In this document: piece by piece, positions 11,811 through 22,978 of the stretch
Layout: every line of letters starts with the position of its first letter
How positions within the stretch are numbered: position 1 is the first letter of the stretch
NCBI RefSeq assembly: GCF_945859705.1
Contig: NC_079136.1
Span: 49,242,094 to 49,306,093, forward strand
Length of the DNA stretch: 64,000 bases
Source of the DNA: Episyrphus balteatus
Taxonomy: Eukaryota > Arthropoda > Insecta > Diptera > Syrphidae
Direction: 5' to 3'
Program-made: the position numbers and the translations under genes
The notes under the pieces: model-generated
Databases searched by the model: none
What the model was told of the DNA's origin: nothing
What the model saw: only the letters and a program-made list of their open reading frames with translations

Positions 11811-13648
11811 AAAAAGAGGTTGTCTGTAAACCCGGTTTACGGACGATGATTTTACGTGATAACGTCGTTAGAAAACAGGTTGTGTGCTTTTGTTTAAAAT
11901 GAGTCAATTGAAGCTTTAACTTTTTTCAAACAATCATAATTTACAAGAAAAAGCTAAAAAAAAATACCTTTTTTTTTCTCATTATATTAATTTTTTTATT
12001 TTAAAAGCTTACAAAAAAAAATATGCAATTTAAAAGCCAAGTATTTCTTCTTAAGAATAAAACCATTTTCAAATTTTTACAATGCGCAAAAAGTATAAAA
12101 ATAATTTATTGAAAACAATCATTTTTTTTTTTTTCAAAAAAGCAAAAAAAAACATGAATTTTTATCTTCTCACGTCATTAATTCCATTTTTTGCCCCTAC
12201 AATGATACAAAAAATTTTATATCATCTAAAAGCTTATTGTCTTAGCTCAAAATATATATATCGATCAGGTCTATGAGACATCTACAAAAAGGGCTAGAAT
12301 TTTTTGAACTCGATCAAATTTCATTAAAAAAAAACACATTTATTTTTTTGTTCTCAGGCTATGGAATAAATTTTTTTGTTTGACAACTTATAAAAAATAT
12401 ATACCATGTGAAAGCTTTCTATTTCACCTTTCATATGACTTATCAATCTCATTTCAAAGATGCCTACAAGAGAAGTTAGAATTTTTTAAAGTCAACCATG
12501 TCGAATTTCCAGACTGAGATTACGGTACTTCCCACACTGGTGGCTGTTAGGAGGGCAACAGATCTCCACTGGTGTTTTGAGGTTTTTCACAAGTTTCTTG
12601 ATTTAACATTGTGTGGCTTGTAGTTAGTCTTCCGTTATGTGTGATATACCAAATGAAAGGTAATTGTATCAGGATGCTCATAATTGTATCAGGATGCTCA
12701 TAATAAAATTTCTATCTGCTCTTGGTCAAAAGTTATAACCTGTTGAATTCTAAAATTTTATTTTACCGTTATCTCAAAATTGTGTTTACGAAAATGATTG
12801 AAACTTCGCACACATATAGTCGTAGTCATGGTCTTTATTCCTGTATCTATTAAAAGAAAAAACATTAAAATAAAAAACGATGAAAATCGGTTAAAACCGG
12901 TCAAAAAAACGTGTTTTTTTAAAATTTGTTTCTTCTGTTATTCAGTCAAAACTCACTAAACGATTCCAAGTTCCATGTATGCACAAGGTCAAAACTTACA
13001 TGTCCTATAAGTTATAGATTTTTTTAACGCTCTAAAAAAAAGCTAAAAATCAAAAATTACCCAAAAATACCCCTAAAAAACAAGGTGTTTTTCAAAAATT
13101 CGTATTTCGAAACACAGAGCGTTGGAAAAAAATCCGTATCAGACGCCGAATTTTGTTTTTCCTCATCTTTTACCTGGCATCTTTATAATTGTCAAAAGAA
13201 ATTTTCCTTACCTAAAATCATCATTTTGTCATAGCCCCAACACGTATACAACGTTCAAACAAAACGTTATAGCTTAGTTTCAAAATTTTTTAGAATTTTT
13301 TCTTAAATGCAGGTAATCTTGAATTAATCTCATCTATCTATAACAAAAAAAATCAATTATCTACTATTTCGCGTTTAGATTTTAGACCAAATTTCATCTA
13401 TCCGTTTTACCCCTGTTTACCCTATTAAATGACCGAATTTTTAAAAATCTTTCATTTTGATTAAGCTTTAGGTTATTATCTTTCAAATAAGCTATAGAAG
13501 ATTTTTGTATCTCTAATAGTTTATTTTTAATTTTGAATTGAAATTTTTTGCCGCACTGCGAAAGTGCGAGAGTGTAACGTTAGAAAATGGCGTCACTTTT
13601 TTGTGGTGGCTGCCATGGTTCATCGATTTATAAGACGTTATCACGTCA
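11811..13648 (+). mobile_element. Family A element, reference full-length copy
   Basis: The 5' end is AAAAAGAGGTTGTCTGTAAA, followed by ACGTGATAACGTC at 11852. The 3' end is GACGTTATCACGTCA at 13634-13648, so the 13-bp motif appears inverted near the 5' end and at the 3' end. A stem-loop GCACTGCGAAAGTGC lies about 90 bp inside the 3' end. The body has no open frame beyond chance. Subterminal inverted motif plus 3' hairpin resemble non-autonomous Helentron/DINE-type elements (inference); a rolling-circle origin is not proven. Confidence 0.8.
12661..12700. repeat. 20-bp perfect tandem duplication inside family A
   Basis: TAATTGTATCAGGATGCTCA is present twice in direct succession; other copies of family A have it once at the same place. 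It is specific to this copy. Confidence 0.95.
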
Positions 13649-13711
13649 AAAATTTGGCAATCCTCATTACCAACAAGAATGCAAAGAGACAATTCTAGTT
13701 TGGATGATTAT

Positions 13712-13845
13712 TAGGGTGTGTCAAAAAAATCGAATATCTTTTTTTTTTTATTTTATACTTCGAAAGATCGGTTGAATATGAGCTCTAAATATTAATTTTT
13801 TTTTTAGATATTTCTTGCAGGGGCTAAAGGTTTTTGTTTTTTAAT
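13712..13845 (+). repeat. Foldback (family C) end fragment
   Basis: TAGGGTGTGTCAAAAAAATC matches the tip of the foldback element at 22979 (TAGGGTGGGTCA). It is followed by the 'cgaaagatcggttgaatatgagctct' counterpart and, at 13805, by TTTCTTGCAGGGGCTAAA, which resembles the third internal arm unit at 23538. It is an internally deleted copy. Confidence 0.6.
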
Positions 13846-13854
13846 ATCTCACTT

Positions 13855-14172
13855 AAAAAGTATAGGTACCTCCCATACAAAATTTTCGAGTTATTGCAAT
13901 TTCCTCGAAAACGACTCTAACGTTTTTGATTAAACGTTGGATATGTAATATAAAAAGAAATTGCAATAAAACTGCATTTTTAGGTTTTTTCTCAAAAAAT
14001 TCAAATAACAAATAAAAATTATTTAATAAAAATTTGGTCTCTATGTCAGCTTTACATCTAAATACATCAACCAAATTTCTTTAAAATGTATATAGAGGCA
14101 GATCTTATAAATTTACAAGTAAACTAACATAAAAGTGCTTTGCACTGCAAGACCAAGTACGTGGCGACCCAG
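13855..14172 (-). repeat. Family B-related fragment
   Basis: The minus strand reads ACTGGGTCGCCACGTACTTG, then a region matching 42385-42670 (gcagtgcaaagcacttttatgtta..., then the CTTTTTATATTACATATCC region). A second similar piece is at 48990-49260. It shares the 5' tip with family B but has a different interior, so it is probably a B subfamily. Confidence 0.6.
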
Positions 14173-15119
14173 TTGTTCATTTTATTTCTGATAAAATTAT
14201 CATTATTGTTACAAAATGTTTGTTTAGCTTCAAATTTCTATTCGTTTGACTCGTCTTCTTACTTTAAAATAGAATGGTTAATGCAGAATTAGCCCACTTT
14301 TTGTCGAAAAACCATTAAGGAACCATTTTCAATTTTTCTCTTTTTAGCCCAACTGAAAAAAAAAAAAAACAATGCTATTCCCTTTAACCTGATTTTTATG
14401 CAAAATTAAACGTTTTTTTTATCCTCTTAAACTACCAACTTGTCCAATAAAAATGTATTAAAGTTACAATAAATAAAACCATAAACATAAATGACAGCAA
14501 CTACCAAAATAAAGTTGTCATTCATATAACCTGCGAAAAAGAAAGCATTTCCATCTTCGAAATTTCGAACATCCATTTAATGGCCCCAAAAACTTCACCA
14601 GAAACATACCACCACACGATACCAGCTGCTGCCACTTTACTTTTTAACTGTCAGATTTGAAAGCTTTATCCTTCCTATACTTCATAGAGTCTATAAGGGC
14701 GGTGTGTTGGGGAATGAGAAAGATTGAATGTGATAAAGCTTTGTGGTGGTTCAAATCCAAACAGTTTCACATGTTTCCATTTAATTGAATTATGTATATT
14801 CAACAATTATTATTTTTTTTTCTAAAAGAATTAATGAAGGGAAAATAATGCAAATAAATGAAAAAGGACATAAAATGTCTGAAATATTCCAGAATTTTAA
14901 ACTCGCCCATTTCTAAATTCTGATATACATGTGACCAAAAAAAAAAAAAAAAAACCAGACATCACCATCACAACCAAACACAAAAACTATACACATAGCC
15001 GAAAAAACCAAGTAAAAAACCAGCCCCACAAACCCTAGGTACATATTAACCATAAGGGGGAAGGGTGTGTGTGTGTGTGTTTTTTTTTTTCGGGGGAGAC
15101 TTTAACTGTAACATACCTA
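14173..15119. other. Unique AT-rich DNA upstream of promoter-like region
   Basis: No gene is seen. It contains A-tracts (about 14350 and 14938) and a short GT repeat at 15068-15080. GC-richer patches at 14580-14720 look non-repetitive and could be regulatory, but no specific site is recognised. Confidence 0.5.
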
Positions 15120-16455
15120 TACCCAACCAATATCAACACACACGACGAGTTCCGAGCGTTCGATATAATCTTTCGCACGTAAAAATTCGTTCATCTTGCG
15201 TATTTATTGAAAAATTACTAAAAAAATCAAACGGTCTTTAAGTTAATTAGCTTGAAAATCGTCCAAAAGGACTTTTGCTTTTCGGGAGTGTTAAAAATCA
15301 CCGAAAAATTCCTTTCTTAACAACAAAATAAAAGATTTCAAATATTCCACCGGTGCACAAAATTTTATTCGTCCTCCTGACAAAAAGTTGAGAAAAAGTT
15401 TTTTCGCGTTTTTCCTACTTTTTTCCTTGCTTTTTCATTTAAAGGATATTCCATTTAGCCCAAAAAAAAAAAATCCATTTTAACCTGTTGTATATGAAGT
15501 TGTTGCCGTAGCTTGAAATCCTTGTCGTTTGCCGTTCTTGTTGTTGTTGTTGTTGTTGTCACCATTCCTTATTCCTTTGCTACTGTGTCGTTGACGTCGT
15601 TGTCGTTGTCTCGCTGTCGGTTCTGAGAGTTGAGTAGAATGTTTCAATTTCCATTGTGTTCCTAAGGATACTGATGTTTGTTAGTTAATTAACGTGAATT
15701 TCCTGGGCCGATTTTCAGTCCTAACAACCACGGTTATGTGAGTCAGAGTCCGCTCTCTTGCTATAAAGTAATCTAAAACAACGATTTAAAACGTGTCTTT
15801 TAGGCTTAAAAAATCCTTAAAATTGTTATCCTTTTTGAAAAGATAAAATTTGTGTGTGTAATTTTTAACGTTTGATCTTTAGTTCTTCAGTGTTTTTTTT
15901 TTTTTTGAATGTGTTTTTATTGACGAAGCAATTTTATTGTGTATAAAATCGTCTTCTTCTTCGTGAGTAGTGAGTAACAAGCTTCTTCGACCCATCGTTC
16001 CACCTCGCCCACACGGTTACAAAAAAAAAAAAAGAAAATAAGTAACAAATTTCTCATCGATACTCGAATCTCGTTCGAGAATAAGCTTTTCCCTCACTCA
16101 TATTGAATAATATTTGTGTGTGTATGTGAATTTGAATATAGTCCTTGTTGTGTAACGAAACTAAAATTCCTTAAAACAAAAGTGTCTGTGTAATCCTTTA
16201 ACGTGAATTGAAAAGAGACAACAATATTGTGTATCCCCCCCAATACAATTGCAAAAGTTATGCCATAAAATAAGCTTTCACCACACTCAAAAAATATATA
16301 TAAAAATACTGTGTCTGTGAAAAAAAAGGATATCGGTGCTTTTATCCTTAATAAAGTTTAAGAATAATCGTTTTCCTTAAATAAAACATAATTTTTAATC
16401 AAATTTTAATACCTAGCGACGAGGAGACAAATATCCTTCCTGAATTTTCAACCAA
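15120..16455 (+). promoter_or_regulatory. Putative promoter and 5' untranslated exon ending at a GTAAGT donor
   Basis: This GC- and CpG-richer block has several GTT/GTC repeats (15530-15620), no long open frame and no TE signature. It ends at CAACCAA/GTAAGTGG (GT at 16456), a consensus 5' splice site. This is the usual look of a long leader exon of a developmental or neuronal insect gene with a distant coding part. No TATA box or start site is certain; the true transcription start could lie anywhere in the block. Strand is inferred from the donor. Confidence 0.4.
15537..15560. repeat. (GTT)n microsatellite
   Basis: About seven to eight TTG/GTT units within the putative leader exon. Confidence 0.9.
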
Positions 16456-18240
16456 GTAAGTGGATTAAATCCTCGTTGTCCTTTTACACTATTGACTTTG
16501 TAGTTGCTCAGGAAAAAAGCTTTTTCTTAATGAAAATACCTCTATACCTACCTGAATAGTGATATCCTTTAAATGAGTGTGTGTGTGTGTAAGTGCATAT
16601 GTGGTTGTATAGATTTTCATTGTTCTTTTGCGGATGTCATAAATCAAAATCACATGAAAGCAAAGCAAAAAAAAAAACAAAAAATAAAAAAAAAAAAATT
16701 GTAGTAAAATCGCATATCCTGTAACATGAAAACATGGTCCTGTAGGTGACATTTACATAACACACAATACTGACAGTGTAAACAGTTTTTATTTTTTTCC
16801 TCATAGAGAGTAGTTTTTTGTTTTAAAATTTATTTTTTCTAGGGTTGGGTGATTCGACAGGAATTTCAATTGCATGCATTTAACTTGCTCAGCGAAAAAT
16901 CCTTTTTTTTTTCCCTTTTTTAGTGTTTTATTGAAGGATACAAAAATTATTCAGCTTTGTGGAGTTGAATTAAAATACAAAATCACAAATTCAGTTGGAA
17001 TCGATATTTTTTGTTTAAAGAGTTGAATATTTTTTGGGGAATGTAGGTCCTTGTTAGTCCTTGTTTTTGATTTTTTTTTTGTTTTAAGTTTCAAAAAATT
17101 GAAAAATAATTTAATTTAATTTTTTTTTTTTTCAATCATTGAACGGGTTTTCAGATCCTTTCTCTGATATCTTATCTACTCCTGCCAATATTTAATGCTT
17201 AACCAAATAATACCAGATTGGTTACTATAGTTATATTGACAAGGATATGATAAAAAAGGAAGCTTAGACAAAATGAATAGAGGTACCTAACCTACTACTA
17301 TCTATCGGATTTGAATTGGAAGCACGTGTTTCCGATTTATGGATCAAGAAGATTGAATGTAAATTTAGGTTTCTAGGCTTTATTGTGTTGGATATAGGTA
17401 AAGATAGAAGAACCATGATGATACAAACGGAAGAGATATTTTGGTTATTTTTATTTTTTTGTTCTTATGTTCTTATTAGATTAGGAAATAAGAAAATTGA
17501 AAAAAAAAAATTGATTAGTTTAAGTGGATGTTCTAGTGATGGATTTGAATTGATTGTTTTTGAAGAATGGAAGAAAAGAATACCTAAAACAAGAATTTTG
17601 TTGAGTTCATTTTCTTGTTAGGTTGAGTGTCCTTTCCAGTAGAAATCCTCTTCGAAAATAATAAATAACATAAGTGTTTAAAAAAGTTCTTTTTTTAGTT
17701 GTTATTTTTTCAGTTTTTATTTTTTTTGTAATAAGCTTCCTTAAAGGGGCTCAAATTTTGGTTCTGAAATATGGTTAAGGGTGTTCTTCACTTGTGCATT
17801 CCAGTTTTAAGGAGACCTTTTTCTATAACTTTGCCCATCTGGGTTGGGAAAGGAATAATCTTAGAGCTGATGTGTTTAGCTTTCTTACTATTTGATGTCG
17901 CTGAGTCAAGCATATCAATGTACTTCGGCAACAGGGAACAGATAATATAATAAACAAAACGAAATCGACCGTTTGTTTTTGAAAAACTGAAGAAAATGTA
18001 CGATTTTTCTCGTTTTTTTTTTTAAGAAATAGATATAAAAGCAAACCGTTCACTCTTCCAAAAACCTTGTTTCTTTTAAGCTATGCAAAATATAAGGACA
18101 TAATGCAATTGATTTGATATGGTTTTGTGTTCCCTTTTTTGTTAAAGAAGAATTTTAGTTTTTAAAGCTTTTTTATTTCTTAACGCCCAAAAAAAAGCAG
18201 TTTGGAAAAGTTGGTTCTTTGTTTGATATTTGCACCGATG
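16456..18240. other. AT-rich, probably intronic if the upstream donor is real
   Basis: It starts with the GTAAGT donor and contains a GT microsatellite at 16576-16590 and A/T runs. The 101-codon plus-strand frame at 17316-17621 is rich in Ile, Lys and Phe and has no family resemblance, so I do not call it. Confidence 0.5.
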
Positions 18241-19885
18241 CACAGTGTGCGAATTCGCTCATTTAGCGGAATTAAATTGAAAGCGCTTTTTGAGAATTCT
18301 TTTTTTGCAAGATTAATTATAAATACATCAATAATGAAATATAAAAACAATTATTTAAATATCTCGTCAAATTTTTTATGTACAGAGCTCTGAAAGTACA
18401 AGTTTTTTACCTTTCGGTGGACTCATTTTTAAAAGTACTGTAGGTACGGTCACAAAAAAAAAAAATTGAAAATTTCTTTTTTATACCTAATATTATTAAA
18501 AAATAAGTACAATAATGAGTAGAAGTACGATTAATAATATATTAACACACATTTTTGATTTACAGAGCTCTAAAAGTACACGTTTTTGGCGTTTTTGAAA
18601 AAAAAATTTTTTATTCATTTTTGTTGGTAATATTTATAACTATTACATACGAAAATGAAATAGAAATAATTTTGTATACATAACTAGCCAATTTTTTGAT
18701 AAACGGAGTTCTAAAACTACATAAAGGCTAACTGGAAACATTGGGTTTTTTACCTTTTTTGCAGGACTCATCAAATTCTTTTTTGAGAAAGTTATTTCAT
18801 CTTAGACTATTTACAGTAGTCTTAAATTCTCAATGAGTAGGGAAAAGTATGTGAATTTTAAGCTTCCACAGTTTCGACCGAGTTTAGCAGATATTTCACT
18901 GAATCTTTAACAAAGCGTTCGTATAGTTGCCATAAATAAATTTATTTTATCTTCAGAAAGCAGCATATTGTCTAAGCAACGAATCATAAATGACTAAGCA
19001 CTTGATTATTAACTTAGGTATGCAAATATGAAAACCCTGTTTAAATTTTAATTAAATTTTTTTATTATTACTAAAACACCTTTTATCCGATATAATCTTT
19101 TTTTTTATTCCTTGATAGTTTTCTTTTTTAATTTTTCAAATAACTTAGTTCTTTTTTCTCTTACTCTAAATTTTGTATTTGAACACCCTGTATTTCTGTT
19201 ATAACTATTTTTAAATGGAATTTACTAGCCTATTGTTTTTAAACACCCTGTTAAATAAAAAAGTTCCTAAATTTATAACATAGCTAACCAAATCCTAAGA
19301 AATTATTCAATTTTGACGGTAGGTCATCTTTTTTTGTTGAATAGTCACTTAGACAAATCGAAAAAAAATATATTATAACATAATTGGGGTGCCAAATTTA
19401 AGTGATTCTTGATAGATAATTAATCAAGCTTTGCATTGAATATTGTCTCTTAGCGGAATAACACGGAATAACTTAAGTTTTGCTCTAACAAAGGTACAAA
19501 AATCGAAAAAAAAAACACATTTTTTTAACTTCAATCACCAAAACAAAAATGTGAAACACCCTGTGAAATAAAAAATTACTTACATAATTATATCTTGATA
19601 TTAAGGAAATATAAAAAAAATTAAACTTTTATTTAAACGCACTCCAAACGCACGAGAAAAAATTAAGAGCAAAGTAATCTCTTCCATCAAATAAACACAA
19701 CAAAAATCGCCAACTGCAACTTCAAAGCTGTTTTTTTTTTTTTTGTTTACATGATTCCCACCGAACAATGCTTTTGTTATCACTTTCTAAAATCTATTAC
19801 TTTAAGAAAAATCGGTTTTGGCATCAAACAAGACAAGTCATTTTTCGAATTAAATTCCGCTAAATTCGCGGAATCCCACACTGTG
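18241..19885. mobile_element. TIR element of about 1.65 kb, non-autonomous
   Basis: The left end CACAGTGTGCGAATTCGC and right end (reverse complement CACAGTGTGGGATTCCGC) agree over about 33 bp with roughly six mismatches, continuing to ...ATTTAGCGGAATTAAAT. Flanks CCGATG and GCGATG may be a degenerate target duplication. The interior has three degenerate direct repeats (18300-18790) and several copies of ACACCCTGT (about 19187, 19243, 19556). No transposase is visible; the superfamily is unassigned. Confidence 0.7.
18300..18790. repeat. Three degenerate tandem units, about 130-190 bp each
   Basis: Each unit carries an A/T-rich part followed by TACAGAGCTCTGAAAGTACA (18381), TTACAGAGCTCTAAAAGTAC (18561), or AACGGAGTTCTAAAACTAC (18702), then a T-rich tail; the first and third tails continue to GGACTCAT. 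They are internal to the TIR element. Confidence 0.6.
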
Positions 19886-20252
19886 GCGATGATGATTTAA
19901 TGTGAGATTTAAGTAGATTCGAAATTAAATACATCTTTTTGTTCTGTCCCAGCTGACATATTTGGACCACTCATTTCGATCAAATTATTTTCGTCTCATT
20001 TTCAGCCAATCAGAGCTGCAAACTATATAAAGCTTAAATTTGTCCAAAGCTTGATTATAATTCTTGAATCTGAGCTGTTGTTCTTAAGAACCTTAAGAAA
20101 CAATCACATTTCTTGAGCAACGCAGAAATGTATTATGCCTTTCCTAGTATTATTGAATTTTTTTAATTGAACTATGTATTTTTTAATCATAATACTCGAA
20201 CTGGAGATTCATTTTTACGTTCAAACCATTAAGAATAAAGATTGTATCTTAA

Positions 20253-20494
20253 CCCTCTGTAGACACACCTCTTTTTTGCGAATTTGGTTTATACTTTTTC
20301 ATGTCGCTAGAACTTTTTTCGGTCTCACTATTTTATAGAGAATCATATATGAAATTGATGTAAAATATTCCGAGGAATTCGAATATTGTATTCACAATTC
20401 AAAAAAAATGTATTTTCACCCTTATAAAGACACTTTTTTGTGAACACTTTTAATTTTGGTCCTGCCAAATTTGCACCCGTGTACCGACAGAGGG
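20253..20494. mobile_element. piggyBac-type MITE with TTAA target duplication
   Basis: CCCTCTGTAGACACAC at the left and the inverted partner (CCCTCTGTCGGTACAC) at the right are each flanked by TTAA (20249-20252 and 20495-20498). TTAA targets with ends starting CCC are the hallmark of piggyBac-like elements. At 242 bp it is a non-autonomous miniature. Confidence 0.75.
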
Positions 20495-20588
20495 TTAAAT
20501 CGTATGAGAATGTGGAATGCATTACCCAAATCAGATTTTTCTCTTCCATTTTTATTTTCTGAGCAGCACAATCAACTCGTCGATACTC

Positions 20589-22391
20589 AAAAATACTTTA
20601 AAGTCTATAGGTTAAAAACTGCTGATGTTGCCGAATTGTTTTTTAAAATTAAAATTAAATTTTTTTGTGAACAAAACCATTTTTTTTTGCTGAAAATTCA
20701 AAAAAAAAAAATAAATGATACCAAAAGATTCTCTAGGTAATTTAAGGAAAACAGAAAAATATATGGGAGTAAAAGACAATCTTCCATCGTTTAAGCGATA
20801 AATGCAATTTTCTCACAAACTGACTTCAAACACAAAAAAAATATTTTGAACACAACGGCAACACCTACAATATTTACAGACACGTTTTTAAAAAGCCAGA
20901 ATCCCATTTCTATCTGTTAAATTAAAATCAACTAATTAATCAAGAGTTTTTGAAAGAATGATCCTCAACTCAAAATTTTGGAAAAAAAAAACGTTATTAA
21001 AAAATTGTAAATGGTTTTTTTTTTTTCAAACTTTTCTGTAGTAAAATATGAATTTATTTTTTTTTTAAATTTGGCCATAAATATTATCAGTTGAAGTTCG
21101 AAGAGGAAAAGATATTATCTTATGTATATTAATTTTTTGAAAAAAAAAAAAAAAACAATTAAAAATTACTTCAATTTCATTGGATTTTTTTGATAAAAAC
21201 TGAATTTTTGCATTGAAATAATTGATTTTCTCAAAGACTTTGGCAAATAAGAACTTTTAACTTTTGCTATTTTAACTTCCAACAATAAGGGCTATTGAAT
21301 GAATAAAAAATAACTTTATATTTAAATTTTTTTTTTCAAAACTTCTATTAAAAAAAAATCTTCGAAAATGAAATACTTTTTAATTTTTTTCATTTACCGT
21401 AATCATAATAAAATGTGGCCAAAAAAAATTTGAAAAATAAAGTAATTTTATATTACGAAAATGTTTTAAAGAGGAAATTTCATTCACATTTTTTCAATAA
21501 TTTGTTTTCAAAAATCTGAGTTTAATTACCATTTTTTCGAAAATCCTCACTTAAATTTACTTATGTCGTTTTCGATTGGTTTCACTCAAGAATTGACACA
21601 TTCTAAAATCGAATGGAACAGGTCAAATCGCTTCCACTCAATTCTATTTTTATTTTATTTCTGTGAAATTTCAAATGTCAAATATTTTTAATTTTATTAT
21701 TTTTTTTTTGTTGCAAATGAAAATCATGGCGTTAGAGTTGGAAAATTATAAACTAATGTTCGAAAAAAGTGGTCATTTATCCATTATTGTATGAATTTTT
21801 GATTTATAATTAATTTAAATTTCAGAAAACAATAAATTGTTGAATCAAAAACAAAAAACATTGATTGAGTGTTTTTTTTTTTGACATGTGAGTGAATTCC
21901 GATTTGAATTCTGATTTGAAATTGAGAAGAGAATTTCTCTTCTCAGAAGCGTTCTAGCTGTCAAATTCGAGCAAATAAAACACTATCAGAAGGCTTCTGA
22001 ATGATTTCGGACGCTTCCGGAGAGCCAATCGAAAACGACATTAATTTTAATTTTACAATTTTGAATAAGCTTCTAGCTTTTTAATTATGTATATTTAAAT
22101 ATTGTAGGTGTTACCGTCGGTCGTGTTCAAATATTTTTTTTTTTTTTTGTTTTTGAAGTCAATTTGTAAGAATTGCATTTATCGCCTAAACGATGGAAGA
22201 TTGTCCTTCACTCCCATATAGTGGTTTTCCTTTAATTTCCTGGACAATCTTTTACTATTAGTAAAATTATGAAATTTAAGCAAAATTTAAAAAAAAAATT
22301 TTTTTTGTTCACAAAAATCTTCAATTAAATTAAAAAAAACATAACGGCAACAGCGGCAAATTGTAATCTATAGACTTTAAAGTATTTTTAA
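20589..22391. mobile_element. Foldback element with about 290-bp diverged arms (family D)
   Basis: The left arm 20589-20876 and right arm 22096-22391 are inverted copies. Matching landmarks are AAATACTTTAAAGTCTATAG (right arm inverted at 22370), a GAACAAAA/TTTTGTTC patch, AATCTTCCATCGTTTA (inverted at 22190), and CGGCAACACCTACAATATTT (inverted at about 22100). By eye identity is moderate, so it is older than the foldback at 22979. The interior hosts a separate MITE (21564-22040). Outer ends and target duplication are not resolved. Confidence 0.6.
21564..22040. mobile_element. PIF/Harbinger-like MITE, TTA target duplication
   Basis: The TIR TGTCGTTTTCGATTGG at 21564 is matched by its inverted copy ending at 22040. 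The element is flanked by TTA on both sides (21561-21563, 22041-22043). A 3-bp TWA duplication is typical of PIF/Harbinger. It is 477 bp with no transposase frame and is inserted between the two arms of foldback D. Confidence 0.7.
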
Positions 22392-22509
22392 TTTCCGAAT
22401 TTTGAAAAAAAAGATCATAAAAATCAGAGCTGTTCGGCCCTGTTCCCTAATATTGTCATTTTTTGAGTTTTAGTTATTCTACTAAACTGGCAGAGAATCA
22501 AAGGATTGT

Positions 22510-22660
22510 ATGTTATTTCTTGGATTTTTTGATTAAATTAGCACATTTTTTACATATTTCTTATTTATATAACGCCAAAATAATCAACTTTATATGAAAA
22601 TAAATAAGAAATATATGTAAAAAATGTGCTAATTTAATCAAAAAATCCAAGAAATAGCAT
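22510..22660. repeat. Near-perfect 58-bp-arm hairpin
   Basis: The sequence 22510-22567 is the inverse complement of 22601-22660 with about two differences and a 33-nt loop. No TSD was identified. It could be a tiny palindromic MITE or a product of replication slippage. The hairpin would be extremely stable. Confidence 0.8.
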
Positions 22661-22978
22661 AAGGCTATAAAAGTGTTTTTTACTACTTTGGTCTTTGTAT
22701 TAAATTTTTTAAATTTTGTTTTCCATTGAATATGAACAGTTCTAAACAAATCCAAGAGCGATCAATTTAGCTAAATTTCTAGCTTATATTCAGTTTTGTA
22801 AAAGAAAATTCTATAAACACTTATTCTGTCCGCCATTTTCGAACCACCATTTTGAAAAAAATAAAAGTTGGAAGATTTTTTGTATTTCTCATACTAATAT
22901 CTTTCAGTGTCCCAAATTTCATGACTTTTCGTCATTGACACAATGAAGCACCACTGTGCGACGAGGAGAATGATACAT

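Noticed and set aside
17316..17621. 101-codon plus frame
   Set aside because: Ile/Lys/Phe-rich with poly-A and poly-T translation, no start context or homology; probably intronic chance.
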